A DNA stretch of 64,000 nt from Tribonema minus (GCA_017506865.1 JAFCMP010000085.1:186001-250000), one strand, 5' to 3'. Positions 48,001-60,600 are shown, numbered from the stretch's first letter. A program made the numbers and translations. Notes: a model not told the origin generated them from the letters alone.

Positions 48001-49741
48001 GCTGCTGCTGCTGTCAAATCTGAGTGTTGAGACGCTTCGATGTGATTTTAGACACGGAGCACGGCTGCTGTTGCGCCGCATTGAGCATCCCTAAATGGTC
48101 TTTTAAAACCTGTTTCGCCTGCTGCTGTGGAAGGCGACCCCCGATTTGGCCCAAGCCGGTGAGCGCTGCTGCGCTTGCAGGGTAGGTATGCATGGGTATA
48201 TATTGCGGCTGCTGCGGAAGGAGACTCCTGATGTGGCTCAAGCCGGTGAGCGCTGCTGCTGCTGCTGCCACCGAACCTTTGGCATATTTGATTATCCGCA
48301 CTCGAGCGGAGCACAGCTGCTGCTGCGCAGCCCATCGCATTGCTCAGCGCGGCGTCAGAGCCGGCGAACGCGCACTGGCTGAGCGCTGCTGCTAGCGCTA
48401 CTTAGCGCGTGGCTGAGGTTGGTGAGCGCTGCTGCTTCAATTGCTCGTTGTGGGGGCTCCAGCGCCGGCGAGCGCTGCTGCAACCGATCCCTCAGCATTG
48501 TGTGCAATCGTGGTCAATGCAGACAGAATCACCTTCCAATTTGAGTTCCACGCTTCAGGACAACAAAGGCAAACATCGTCTTCAACCACAGACTTCAACG
48601 GCCTTGTACCACTCCTCTCTGCAGGCCTGCGCCATCGTCATCGGCATTGCGGTGTGTGCCATGCACTACACTGGTGTCCTCGCCGCGCGCTACGTTTACG
48701 ACCCCGCTGCCACTGCCGACGACGGCAGCTTCCAGGTGCGCGCGGCACAAACTTGAAGTTGAAGTCCGCATGCACACACTTGAAGTACATAAGTTGTGCG
48801 CACAACGTACCTCTTAAGAGAAAGATGCACACACGCGACAACGCCGCCATCGCCGATGGCGGCAGCTTCCAGGTGCGCCAGCGCCGTGTGCACGGCAAAG
48901 TCGAAGTATGCACGCACACACTTGAAGTACACAAGTGGAGCGCACAACGTACTTTCCAGAAATATACACACACGCGACCCCGCCGCCAGACGGCAGGTTC
49001 CAGGTACACCAGCGCACGGCAAATTTGAAGTATATACATGTGCATGCACACACTTGAAGTACAATATTCAGTGGTCATTGCCTGTGTATTTCTAGAGTTC
49101 GCAGTAGTACTTGTGTACGGTGGCCCCAACGCCAGTTGCTCAATGCATCAGATGCGACTCTTGCAGGGAGGCAGTGTGGGGTGTGTGAGCAGCTCGCCTT
49201 TCCTGTCGCTGTCTGACTGAAACCCATGCAGGTCACCTCGAGCGTGCAGCTTGACCGCGCGTCCGCCGTCTTTGTGCGTGCCACGGCGTGCCAGCCCCCT
49301 TCACGTGTGTTCTTAAACATGTCACTGTCTCACCCCCACTCTCACTCCTCTCTCTTGCCCGCGCGCGCGCAGGTCACCTCGAGCGTGCAGCTCGGCCTCG
49401 CGTCCGCCGTCTTCGTGTGCGCCATGGCCGCGGAGCGCTGCGTTGTTCAGGACCTGCGCGCCGCCTACGCGCAGCTGCACGACACCAACCTCTTTGCGAT
49501 GCTCGACTCGAGCCGCAACGGCAGCGGCACGCCGCACCCGCGCACGCCCGGCGGCGGCGGCGGCACGCGTGGCTCGCACAGCGGAACCCCCAACCCCCGC
49601 GGGGGGAGCCCCTGCCACTCGGGGGCGGAGAGGGGGACGCCCGTCACGTCGAGCGTTGCTGAGCACCGCGTCAGTTTCACCGAGGGGCGCGGGCCAGAGC
49701 GCGTTGCTGCGGTTGCGCTGGGGGCGGAAGCCCTTGCTTGA
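45098..49741 (+). CDS. MHYT-domain seven-transmembrane putative sensor protein, 7 exons
   Basis: Exons: 45098-45163, 45286-45354, 45970-46251, 46904-47047, 47821-47973, 48625-48735, 49373-49741. All phase-0 joins; 397 residues from ATG at 45098 to TGA. The MHYT family is a seven-helix membrane module proposed to bind a metal (copper) through conserved Met/His and to sense a diatomic gas; it is best known in bacteria fused to signalling domains. Visible: MHF at 72-74 in GAIWCMHFLGM, MHYM at 184-187 followed by GMEAM, and MHYTG at 251-255. These three Met-His pairs sit at comparable helix ends, as the family requires. Seven hydrophobic spans can be counted. The tail (about 300-397) is Gly/Ser/Pro-rich and apparently disordered. 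No GGDEF, EAL, kinase or cyclase domain follows, so any signalling partner is separate. Shares a promoter region with the LRR/EF-hand gene. Confidence 0.87.
45535..45885 (+). repeat. Exon-start copies with telomeric repeats in MHYT intron 2
   Basis: Three copies of the start of exon 45970 (GTGGACAAGACGGCGTAC...), at about 45535-45600, 45668-45732 and 45811-45880. Each is preceded by CTAACCC-type telomeric sequence and a GGCCAG acceptor. The repeat unit of about 140 bases therefore contains telomeric DNA, acceptor and exon start. Confidence 0.9.
46290..46535 (+). repeat. Exon-end copies after MHYT exon 3
   Basis: A ~100-base copy (46293-46392) of the end of exon 45970-46251, nearly identical and keeping a GTGAGT donor, then a shorter decayed copy at about 46470-46535. 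Both lie in the intron before exon 46904. Confidence 0.9.
48110..48480 (+). repeat. Exon-end copies with CTG-rich donors after MHYT exon 5
   Basis: Copies of the end of exon 47821-47973 (CTGCTGTGGAAGGCG...GGCTCAAGCCG) with GTGAGCGCTGCTGC donors at about 48115-48172, 48205-48265 and 48400-48435. They grade into short CTG tracts. Confidence 0.8.
48835..49015 (+). repeat. Exon-end copies (ADDGSFQ junction) after MHYT exon 6
   Basis: Two copies of the end of exon 48625-48735 with a GTGCGC or GTACAC donor-like end, at about 48835-48885 and 48975-49005. Both are followed by intron bases with ACTTGAAGTAC. Confidence 0.8.
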
Positions 49742-51644
49742 GTTTGTTTGCGCAGAGGGGGGTATGGAGGTGGGGTTGAGGGCGGTATTGGGGGGGGGAG
49801 GGGGGGAGGGGGGGGGGGGGGGGGGGGGGGGGGAGGGGGGGGAATGGGGCCTTTGTTACTATGCGCGGCTGTACAGAGTACGTGTTGGGGATATGCCCGA
49901 GGTGATGATGAGCAGTCGTCGGGCTTCAGCATTTCGCAAGGTCTGCAAAAAAAACTACTGGAAATGGCAGCACTAATTGACGCGGCTCCTTCCAGCTGTG
50001 CGCAGCATGATGGCACAAGCGCACGCAAGTAGGGTACAGCCGAGGAGAATGCTCTTTCAAGACGTAGTTCCAGTGAGGAGCCCAAAAGAGAGGGGAAGGG
50101 GGGGGGGAGCACCCGGGTTTGAAAGATTGAGAGTATCGAGGGTTTGACACAAGGTCCTGTGTTGCGCACATGGAACAGTGCTCTAAGAGGGAGTGCCAAG
50201 GTGGCACCGCCGGTGTGTGCCATGCACGCCCCCTCTTCGTCTGTGCAGTTTCCTGGTGGAAGTCGCAATTGCAGGGGGTATGACTGATTGTTGTGTTACG
50301 AAAACGTTGCTTGCACAGTTTGTGACACTGCTCCCCTACAGAAATACACACGTGTGCTCGGAGAGGCTTCATCCCGAGCTGCACCATGGAGGCAGCCTGA
50401 TCAAACAACGAAGTCTTTGTTGCCGTCCTTGGATATGCTTGTCAGACTTTTTGCTGTTGTCATTTACGCTGCTTTGCAATTGCGTTGTGCGCACCACATG
50501 GTTTGGAAGTAGCCGCGTGGTCATTCGTTCATTATAATACTACTTGTGCATTGTGCATACATGCGTGCTTGTCTTGCATGCTCTCATTCTGCTGAAAAAC
50601 GTGTGCGGCTTCGATGTAGTTGTTGGCTTGCATTGTGTGCGCCGAGGCAGGGGTCAAGTGAAGACAACATCTGTCGCTCTCATCTTGTGATGATAACTTC
50701 AAGTTGAAGACTCGACGTGACATATAGTGCAGGGGCGGGCTGGACGGCGTATGTGTCTCTCATTTTGTGACTTCAAGTGCAAGACTTCAAGTGCAAGTTG
50801 AAGATATGATGTGACACGCAGGGCGAGGCTTCGACTCGCAAGGCTTGTCGTGCGTATACTACAACTTCAACACTTCACAAGTGCAGTTGTTGCGCAGCAC
50901 AGCTCAGCAGACATATGCGCAACAAGCAGGCAGCAGCAAGAGGAGGGGAGGCGACACGAAACGTGCATTGCAGGGGGGGGCGACGCGGTGCTGCTGTGCC
51001 GCACAAACTCACGAGCTTTCTTAACATGAATGTGCCGTCCGGCGCTGCTGCCACAAGAGGCGCGCACGCGTGGAATCGGGGCGCCCTCAGTGGTCGGCAC
51101 TCCATGCATGCGGAATGAGCCATGAAGTGGCGTTTGGCGTTGTCAAAATTGTTTTTGCTGGTCAGTTGTTTTGAGGCTCCCTGGACAAAAATTGGTCGTC
51201 TGATGCATGCGTGCACGGCTCCCGCTGGCAGTTTCTGGGCAAAAATGTGTGCGCGCGGCAGCACACGAAACTGGCTGTGCGGATGCCGCCACAAAACCCC
51301 CCTTCCCCCGCCCCCCCCCCAAATCCCCCTTTCACACATACACACGCACACACACTGGCGCTCAAAAGTCCCCCCCCCTTGGTGTTATGAAGTGATGATG
51401 GCTACACAGCTGCCCCCCATCCCCCCTCCCCCCCCTGAGCACTGACACGCGCAGGTGCACTTGAGCTGCGCCTCACAGCGCACGCTGCGCGCAAAAAGCA
51501 GCCGCAGCGCCGCCCAGCGCGATGCTTGCGTCAATGCGGCCCAAATCACGTGCCTCGGCGCAACATCAGCACTCCTCATCTGCGTCGAATCGTGCACGCG
51601 CAAGCCGTAGCTGCGGCTGAGCGGCACCTCTGGCGCTGCGCGCC
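49742..51644. other. Convergent intergenic region between the MHYT and C2 genes
   Basis: Contains the probable 3' UTRs of both genes. A long poly-G stretch (about 49791-49841) lies just after the MHYT stop, and C-rich runs occur at 51300-51440. Open frames on both strands (for example minus 50408-49926) show no recognisable domain or splice support. The motif ACTTCAAGTTGAAG occurs at 50697 and similar motifs near 50775-50800 and 50862. Nothing else recognised. Confidence 0.4.
49791..49841. repeat. Long poly-G tract after the MHYT stop codon
   Basis: About 50 bases of almost pure G immediately downstream of the MHYT coding sequence. This is the only large G-run on a transcript's own sense strand in the window. 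Confidence 0.85.
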
Positions 51645-54600
51645 TTAAGCAGAGGCGGTTGCAGGCTTGGCACCTGCGGCGAGGATGGCACAGGGGCGTG
51701 TATTGAGCCGTGTTGCAAATGCGCCGTCGCGCGGCGTTGGCGTCAAGCGCGGGTGTATAGGTACAGGCATAGTCATCGAGCTTTGTGTCCCTTCATGATG
51801 AGACAAGACGTCGACCCCTCCCCTGCAGCGCGCGTGACAAGGTATTGGTCACCGCCAGCACCGACAATGCTCCTCACCGAATCAACGGCGGAGCCCACGG
51901 CGGCGCCAGCGGCGCGCGGGTCGATGGTATATACTTCAAGTATACTTTGGACAGGGGCAGTTGGGTTATTTTTACCATGACTGCTGACAGGGGCAGTTCG
52001 TTTGTTTTATCATGATTGCTTAAGCAGCACAACGCATGCGCCGAGCGCTGGGCCATCACGTGCACTCGTCCGAACCGCACTCCAGTATCAAGCACTTTGC
52101 GGCCAGTGCTTCTCGGCACAAATAATTTTGTGCTGAGCACCTCGACATCTTGTACACTCTACCAGACCGCACCCGCACACGTGAACCTGGGAACTGCAGC
52201 TGCACTCACCCCCAGCGCCAACAGTGCTCCTCACGGTGTCGACGGCGGCGCCCACAACGGCGCCGGCGGCGCACATGACGAATGGGGTCGATTATACATG
52301 GAGGTACGTACCTCCATGTATTTGTAAAGGGGGCGGTCGGTTGTTCCGTCATGATTGCTTTCACAGCACAAACAAAAACTTGTGCTGAGCACCTCCGCAT
52401 CTTGTACACTCGACCAGACTGCGGCCGCCAACGTACAGCTGTGTACTTCAACTGCACTCACCGCCAGCGCCGACGGTGCTCCTCACGGTGTCGACGGCGG
52501 AGCCCACCGCGGCGCCGGCGGCGCGTGCGAATGGGGCTGCTCATAATGTATACTGCAAGTATACCACACATATTTTACACCCAATGACCTCCAACATACA
52601 GCTGCGTACTTCAACTGCACTCACCAACAGTGCTCCTCACGGTGTCCACGGCGGAGCCCGCCGCGGCGCCGGCGGCGCGCTTCACAGTGTCGGCGGCGTG
52701 CGCCGCGGCGCCGGTGGCGTCGCTCGCCGCGTGCAGCACCGCGTCGGCCGCGGAGTGCGCCGTGCCATGCACCTAATCGCGTTCGGCAGCAATCGGCAGG
52801 CGGTCGTTAGCTTGTCACAGTGCAGTCCCTCCTGGCTTGACATCGTGCAAAGTATGGCTGTGCAATCATGGTTGGAGTACCAGACAGAGGCAGCAACGCT
52901 GCGGCACTAGTGGCGTCGCTCGCCGCGTGCAGCACCGCGTCGGCCGCAGAGTGCGCCGTGCCGTGCACCTTATCGCGTTCGGCAGCAATCAACATTGAAA
53001 ACATCTGTGATGAGGCATTGGCTCGGGTCGCCAGCTTGACGTCAATTGATTGTGCTCCCTCATGCTTTAAGCGACAGCGAACGAGAAGTACACAGCGCGG
53101 AGTGCGGCTGCAGCAGCGCTCGTGTGCGCACCTTGTCGACGATGCCCCCGATGAAGCCCTGCACGCTCGCCACCGTGCCATGAACCGCGTCACCCACGGC
53201 GCGCCCGTCGCACAGTGCGCTGTGGTACACAGTGCGTTGGACTTCACAGTACACTGGAGTACACTGGAGTACACAGTGCACAGTGCGGAGTGCGGCTGCA
53301 GCAGCGCTCGTGCGCGCACCTTGTCGACGATGCCTCCAATGAAGCCCTGCACGCTTGCCACCGCGCCGTGCACCGCGTCACCCACGGCGCCGCGCGTCGC
53401 GCCGGCGGTGGTCATGATGGTCTCCACCGGCCTGATGTCCTGCGCACGAGGCGGCGGTGCGAGGAAAATTGAGGACTTCAGCAATGTTAACTGCTGGCAT
53501 CGCAGGAGATAGCGGCGCAGCGCAGCGGCACACAGACGCCGGTACAGGGAAACAGCGTGTGTGCCTGAGACGGTCGTGCGCATGGAACGCTCGCAGCGCT
53601 GTGCGTTGTGTCCACGGCGGAGGTGAGGGCCACCTTGCGCAGCCTGCACAGCGCCAGCGGGGCAGCTCACAGCTTGACGTGTCCTGGGTGCGATCCGTAC
53701 GATTCCAACCCCGTTGACTTCTTCGGCCTTGTCGACAGACGTCGCGCGCGCTGGAGCGATCCCGCAGAGGACAGCGCATTCAATTCAGCGCGCACCTCAG
53801 TACATGCATTACTTCCAAATATTTCATTCTTGTCGTTGACATGCTGCCAGGATTAGTGCCCCTCTTCCGACAGCTTGAGCAAAGGGCGCACACGTTTCCG
53901 CCTTGAGCGCGTCGTTAGCATGGCACACGGTGCTCTGAGCATCACCCACCTTCCTGCCTTCCTGCTCACTGCCCCGAGCGCAGCGCGATGGCCGCGACAG
54001 CCGCACAGTTGTCATCACAGTGCTCAGCGCCGCGCCCTTCTTTAGCACAGGGCCAGCGCACCTCGAGTGTACCATCGGCGTTGTCTTAGGGTTAGGGTTA
54101 AGGTTAGGGTTAGCAGAGCGCTGCGCAGGCGAAGCACGCCTCAAGCACGAGCTTGATGTTGCGCGGCGCGCTGAGAGCCGCACCCTGCGTCCTTCCCATG
54201 ACTCCGATCACAGCTCTGGCGCGCACTGTACGTGCCGTGCGGAGAGCACACAGTCGAGACGCACCTTGATCACGTTCTTGGCGTTGCACAGCGAGGTCGG
54301 CGTCTCATCCTTCTTGTCCACGAGCTCAGCACGCCTCGGATCAAGGGCGTGTAAGACTCAGATCAAGAACACCCCTAATGACACACAACTCAACAACACA
54401 TAGTTGGCGTTGCCTGGGACGCCGAGCGCCTCTCCTACTGCCTGTCCCAGGCCTCGACGACACCACGGCCTGCGCGTTGCAGGTTAAAGCCTAACCCTAC
54501 CCCTAACCCTAGAGCCCTCACAACCACAGCGCGAGCGCACCGTGATCACATCCTTGGCGTTGCACATCGTCCTCAACGCCCTGACCTTCGTCCTGCCCAC

Positions 54601-57600
54601 GACGGTTCAAGCGCGCGCCAACCGCACTGCGCGGAGAGCACACAGTCAAAAGCGCACCTTAATGACGTTCTTTGCGTTGCATATGCTGCTCAGCGCCTCG
54701 TCCTTCTTCCTGTCCACGAGCTCGTCGACGTCGTTGAGCGCCCCCTCGATCTGCCTGTCAATGCTGTCGACGACGCGCGTGCCGTGGCCTTCCGCGCCCT
54801 CTTCGGGTGCGCCGTGCTGAAACACAGAGAAAAGGGTTAGGGTTCGGGTCAGGGTTATTGATTATTGATGCACATAGGGTTAGGGTCAGGATTTAGTGGC
54901 CTTCCGCGCCCTCCTCCGATGCGCCGTGCTGCGGTGGGAGCAGGAAACACAGAAAAAAGGGTTAAAGTGAGGGTTATTAACCATTGACGCACATAGGGTT
55001 AGGGCAAGGGGCAGTGACCTTCCGGGCCCTCCTCCGGTGCGCCGTGCTGCGGCACCAGCAGGAGCAGAAAACATGGAAAAACAGGTTAGGGTTAGGATCT
55101 AGGGTTTGTGATCGTTGACACACATCAGGCGCCCTCGATGCCCCTCCTGCGCGCATCTTGGTGCCGCGATGCTGTGGACGACGCGTGTGCAGCCATGACG
55201 CTCGGCGCCTCTGCTCGACGTGCGCGTCTCACAACTTCAACTTTCTCACTCGTGCAATCCTCAAAACTTCACTTTCATCATGGCACGTGTACCGTTCCTC
55301 AGACGCGCCGTGCTGCGGCGGCCGCTATGGCGGGGGTCAAGAAGAGAAAACGCATCATGAGGCAAACTGGGGCAGTGCAGAGGCGGCGTCGCTGTGGTGC
55401 TGCAGCCGCCGTCGTCAGCGGCGCGACGGATGGTAACAGGTCGTGATTCAAACGATGAACTACTTAACGGTCCCAATGTCGACTGCGGCAGCGGAAGGGA
55501 TGGCAAGCGGCATGATAGAAGCACAAGAGATGAACTATCGGCGCAGCCCGCAGCGGGCGCCCGCGTTACGGGGAAGAGAGAGGGTGAAGCATCACATGAA
55601 TTGAAGCGTGATTCATCAAGGCAAACCAAAGAGCGGGGGGCTGGCTGGGGCACTGCAGCGACTGTCGGCACGCACGCTCTAACTCAGCGCGTACTTGCAG
55701 CAGCGCTCAGATTATGCAGCGGCCACCGCCAGATTCCATGTGCTGCTTCTCCCACGCTGGTGATCTACCGACGCCTGCTCACGCGCAGACGACTAGTCCA
55801 CGCCTCAAATATCAGCGTTAAGTGTGCTAGTGCCGGACATTGTGACCCCCATCGCGTTTCGCGACCGCAAAAGCGAAGTGCATGGCATGGCGCGCCTGCG
55901 GAGGACACTCTACAGTAGTGTCTTTTCGGCCGCGGGCCGCCGCCGCCGTCTGCTGTACAGCGCGCGTACCGGCGGCGAGCGGGACGTCGTGCCTTTAACT
56001 TCAAGTCAGGAGATCTCACAACTTCAAAGTCAGCAGCAAACCCCCCATTTGAGGGATGGCAACGTCGCTGCCCACAGCAATGCGACGCCTGATCAGCTGC
56101 AACAGAGGAGCGTCATTGGCGACGTCCACTGGCAGCAGCGCTCAAATCAAGCTTGAGTGGTGTCCTCTGCAGGATGAAGTGGCGGTTCTGGCGTCTTCAA
56201 CTTTGACTACACTTCAACTCCAGGATGCCAGCACCACCGTCCACACAAATGCCACGTCTGATCAACTACAACTGAGGAGCGCACCCGACGTCTACTGGCA
56301 GCAGCGCTCACCTTTGCCTTGAGCGGCGTCCTCTGCAAGATGAAGACGGTTCTGGCGTCTTCAAGAGTTCAACTAGAGCCAGGAGCTCACTCCCAACGCT
56401 GGGACGCCAACACCACCGTCCACACAAATGCGACGTCTGATCAACTTCAACTGAGGAGCGTCACCGACGTCTACTGGCAGCAGCGCTCACCTCAGGCTTC
56501 AGCGGCGTCCTCTGCAGAATGCTCTCCAGCACGCCCTCCCAGATGGGCGAGACCATCTTGACGAGCGGCAGGTGCGCGACGGTGCCGTATACCTACCAGC
56601 GGGGGCAGAATCCAATCACTTTAGTATGCGAACACTGCAGAGTGCCTGATGGGATTGCTCGCTTTCCTGCACTTTACAAGCACATGAACGCTGGAAATTT
56701 GCAGTGAAACGATGGGAAGGATGATGACAAACGCCTTCACGCAGGGAGTGTAAGACAAGTGACAGAACAAGAACAAAGAACCTCTGGTGGCTCGAGTGAA
56801 AGGCGAAAAATCATTGGCCCCCTGCATGTTGGTTATCATGCGACGCACGAGAAAACGGTCTCTGAAAGCATGATGTGCTCTATCGTGTGGTCCATCTTGG
56901 CCATGCAGCGCGCCTCCGCAGGGCGTAGCGCGCGCATCAAACTGCGGCGCAAGCCGCGCACGCGCGTTTCTACGCCAGCGCAGCGCGCACACTCGCCGCG
57001 CCCCCGCGCGTTGAGTACAACACAATGAATGCAGTGAACGGTGAACCTCGGTAACGCCCTGCACCCTGTCGCAACGGACAGCACCATGAATCACAACACA
57101 ATCAATGCAGTAAACAGTGAAACAGTTAACGTCAGGCAAGCCACCATCGTGACGGTTCACACCATTGTCGCGGCGGCGTAGTACGACTCCACGCGCAGCA
57201 CCGACACAGCGACGAAGCACCTCCATGTGCAAAACGCATCGTATATACTGGCACGCGGGCAGGCCATCGCGATAGAAACTGGTCCGTGCCCTGAATGGTC
57301 ACGCCCGGCAACCTGCCGTGACTTCTTAGTAGTTCTTGCCATTTTCGCGGCGGCGTAGTACGACTCCACGCGCAGCACCGACGGCCGCCGCCCCGTTCCC
57401 ACGCCAGCGCAGCGCAAACTCGCTGCAGCCCGTGCGATGAGTACCACACGCTGAATGCAGTAAAAAGCAATCACTTGACGCACGGCACCCAGCCGTGACG
57501 GTTCTTACCATCTTCGCGGCGGCGTAGTACGACTCCACGCGCAGCACCGACGGCCGCGGCCCCGCCAGTTTCGCGGCACCCCAGTCGATCAGGTCGCCCG

Positions 57601-60600
57601 CGCCGGCGCCGAACTCCGGCGGCGGCAGGTGCGCCGCTGCCGCCGCTGCCGCCGTCGTCGTCGCCGCAGCAGCGCTCTTCGCGACGGCAGCGGGCTGCGC
57701 GACGAGCGGCGGCGCTGTCGGCGCCTCGGCCCACGCGCAGTCAAAGTAGAGGGTGCCCACGGAGGCGAGGGGGTCGGCGGCGGCGGCGCCGGGGGGGAGG
57801 AGCGCGTGGGGGGCGCCCAGGGGGACGGCGCCGTCCCAAATCTTGCCGAAGGGGATGGTGACCTGGGGGGCAGCGGCGGGGGATGGGGGTGTGGGGGGGG
57901 GGGGGAGGGGAATGGCGTGGAGCATCGGATCAGAGGGGAGCAGCTGCGACTAGGGGGGGGGGGGGGGGGGGGGGGGGCCTCGTGGCGCTGGTGGCAGCTG
58001 CAGGCATCTCTGATGTGACAGAGCGGCGAAGGCACAGCGGCAGACACATTGGTTGTGGAAAATGTGTGATCTTAGGCCTGGTGCCCACGCCCTTCCCCCC
58101 CTTGCGGTTGGGAGGAGCGCCAGCTCTAGAGCCCACCGTGGGCAACGCAGAGCACTGGGCGCACAGCGGCTCCGGTCAGTGACTGGATCCACAGCGTTTG
58201 CGAAAAGGTGAGCAACTGCCTCAATGCCACTCACTGGTAGTGTCGAGTACCAGCACCCGCTTCAGATTAGGGTTAGGGTTAGCCCTATCCCTAACTTCAA
58301 CCCTACAACCCTGCCCCACATGATGTTTGTGAACCAAAGGCAGCCTTCAGAGCAGCACGCACTAGCACGCGCCGCAGCGGCCAGCGGGCGACACACACGT
58401 GCAAACGATGTGAGCTGGATACCCCCAGCCACGACGATGTGCTACTCTGCAGGAACAATGAACTCAGATTGTAGATTTCGAACTTGAAGATAGTCACAAC
58501 ATAAAACAATATACTGAAACTAAAATTTCATTAATAAGGAAAAAAATTCCACAGTGTTGAATACGGCTCACCACTCCGATGACCTCAGTGGCGCCGCCGG
58601 CCTCGCTCACGACCTCCTACACGATCTCGCCGCTCTCCTACGCATCAACACCAAAAATGCCTCTGCACAAATCAAGTTCAAGTGTGACTCACCACGCCGA
58701 CGACCTCCAAGACGCCGCCGGCGTTGCTCACGACCTCATGGCCTTGCTCACGACCTCATACACCATCTCTTTGCTCTCCTCCGCATTAACACTCCGCATT
58801 AACACCAATGTCTCCGCACACATTAAGTTAAAGTACGACTCACCACGCCGCCGACCTCCGCGGCGCCGCCGGCCTTGCTCATGACCTCCCACACTATGTC
58901 GCCGTTCTGCTCTGCATCAACAGTGCGTCTCTGCACAACATTAAGTTGAAGTTGAAGTACAAAACTCACCACCCCGACGACCTCCGCGGCGCCGCCGGCC
59001 TTGCTCACGACCTTGTACACAATCTCGTGGCCCTCCTCCACATCAACGCCGGTGAGTCTCTGCGCACATCAAGTTGAAGTACAACTCACCACTCCACTGA
59101 CCTCTGCGGCGCCGCCGTCGGTGTGGCGGCGCCGTCGAGTGTCTTTGAAAACCAAGTTGGAAGTGTGACTCACCATCCCGACGACCTCCTCGGCGCCGCC
59201 GGCCTTGCTCACGACCTCGTACACGATCTTATCGCTCTCCTCCGCGTCGACGTCGAAGGCAAAGCTCGCGTGCCAGCGCGGCGCCGTCGTCGCCGCAATA
59301 GTCGCCGTGCAGTGCGCCTCGCCCTTGACCGTCACGCGCACGAACGTGCTCGGCGCTTCCTCGTGGGTCTCCAGCGCGGGGCCCCCTGCGCGCGCATGAA
59401 TGCGTGGTTGGAGTTAATTCTTGAAGTATGTTATTGAAGTGCATACCTCGAAAATGCGTATTTCCTCAAGATACTGACGTGCGCGGCGCGCTCAGCTCGT
59501 GTGCTGTACTACATCAGTTGTGACGAACCGCACGAGGTGCGTATAGCGTGCGCGGACGAAATTCATTCCGCAACACTCAGCGCATGCCGGCGGATTGAAG
59601 CAGGTGACAGCCACGTCGGCCGCTGTGCCATGGGCTTCCTTTGGCTGCGACGATCTGGCAACAAGCCCGCCGCCAATGTTTCCAGTTTGTCTGAAGTCAT
59701 CGACGCGCGTCTGATGCAGCACCCGCACAGTTGTCGCGGCAGACTGCTAGCGCCGCCGCGCCGCACACAGCGTTGCCACCCAGAGATGCTGCCGGAATCG
59801 TCTGCTGTCGGCGCAGCAAAAACAAAAGTGCCAGTCGACTTCAAAGCTTGTGACCCCAGCCACGCGTCAGTTACCTTGCGTGCCATGCCTTGCGGTGGCA
59901 TCATGCAACCTCAAGGCTGTGCACGCTGCGTGCGCAAACGCACTCCGTTGCGCCTTCCCTGCCTCCTCCGCTTTACACAGCCTTGCGACATGCGCTGCCA
60001 AATGCCTAATCGTGAATTAATTCAGGGTCGCCGAACTGGTCCACGCGCTGTCAAATTCATACTCATTAGTTACTCTGAAAGTGGACACTGCATCTGATTC
60101 TTGGTGCACTCACCCTGGTGGGTCGTCATGACGGTGTGCTTCCCCTTGCTCCCCTTGTTCTTGTGCTTCCCCCCCTTGGCGGAGCGCTTCGGCGACTTGG
60201 GGCCCAATGTCAGCGACTTAGGGGCTAGCGCCGCTGCGCACGCGGCACAGCAAGCACACGCAGCAAGGAACTCCGATAATGTTTTTCTTTCCGCCAGGCC
60301 TCATGAAGATTGCGCAGCCATAGAAGGGGCAACGAGGACGCTCAGCGCTCAGCGCTGGGTCAAGCGGCAGCTGTCCGCTTGCGGTGCACCTCTTGCTGCG
60401 ACGCACACTGCGCCACTGGCTGGTGACGGGAGCTAGTGCCGCTGCAGAGCACTGTCATCGCAGGAGGCTGAACCTTCGCTGCGCTGCTTTCAAGCATCAG
60501 GGTTCATCCAGACCCGCTTAAAATGCCAGCATAGATGATGGGGCGTTTGAGGTGCAGCAAGCTCAACAATCAGCGTAGAATCTGGTGTGCTTCAACAACC

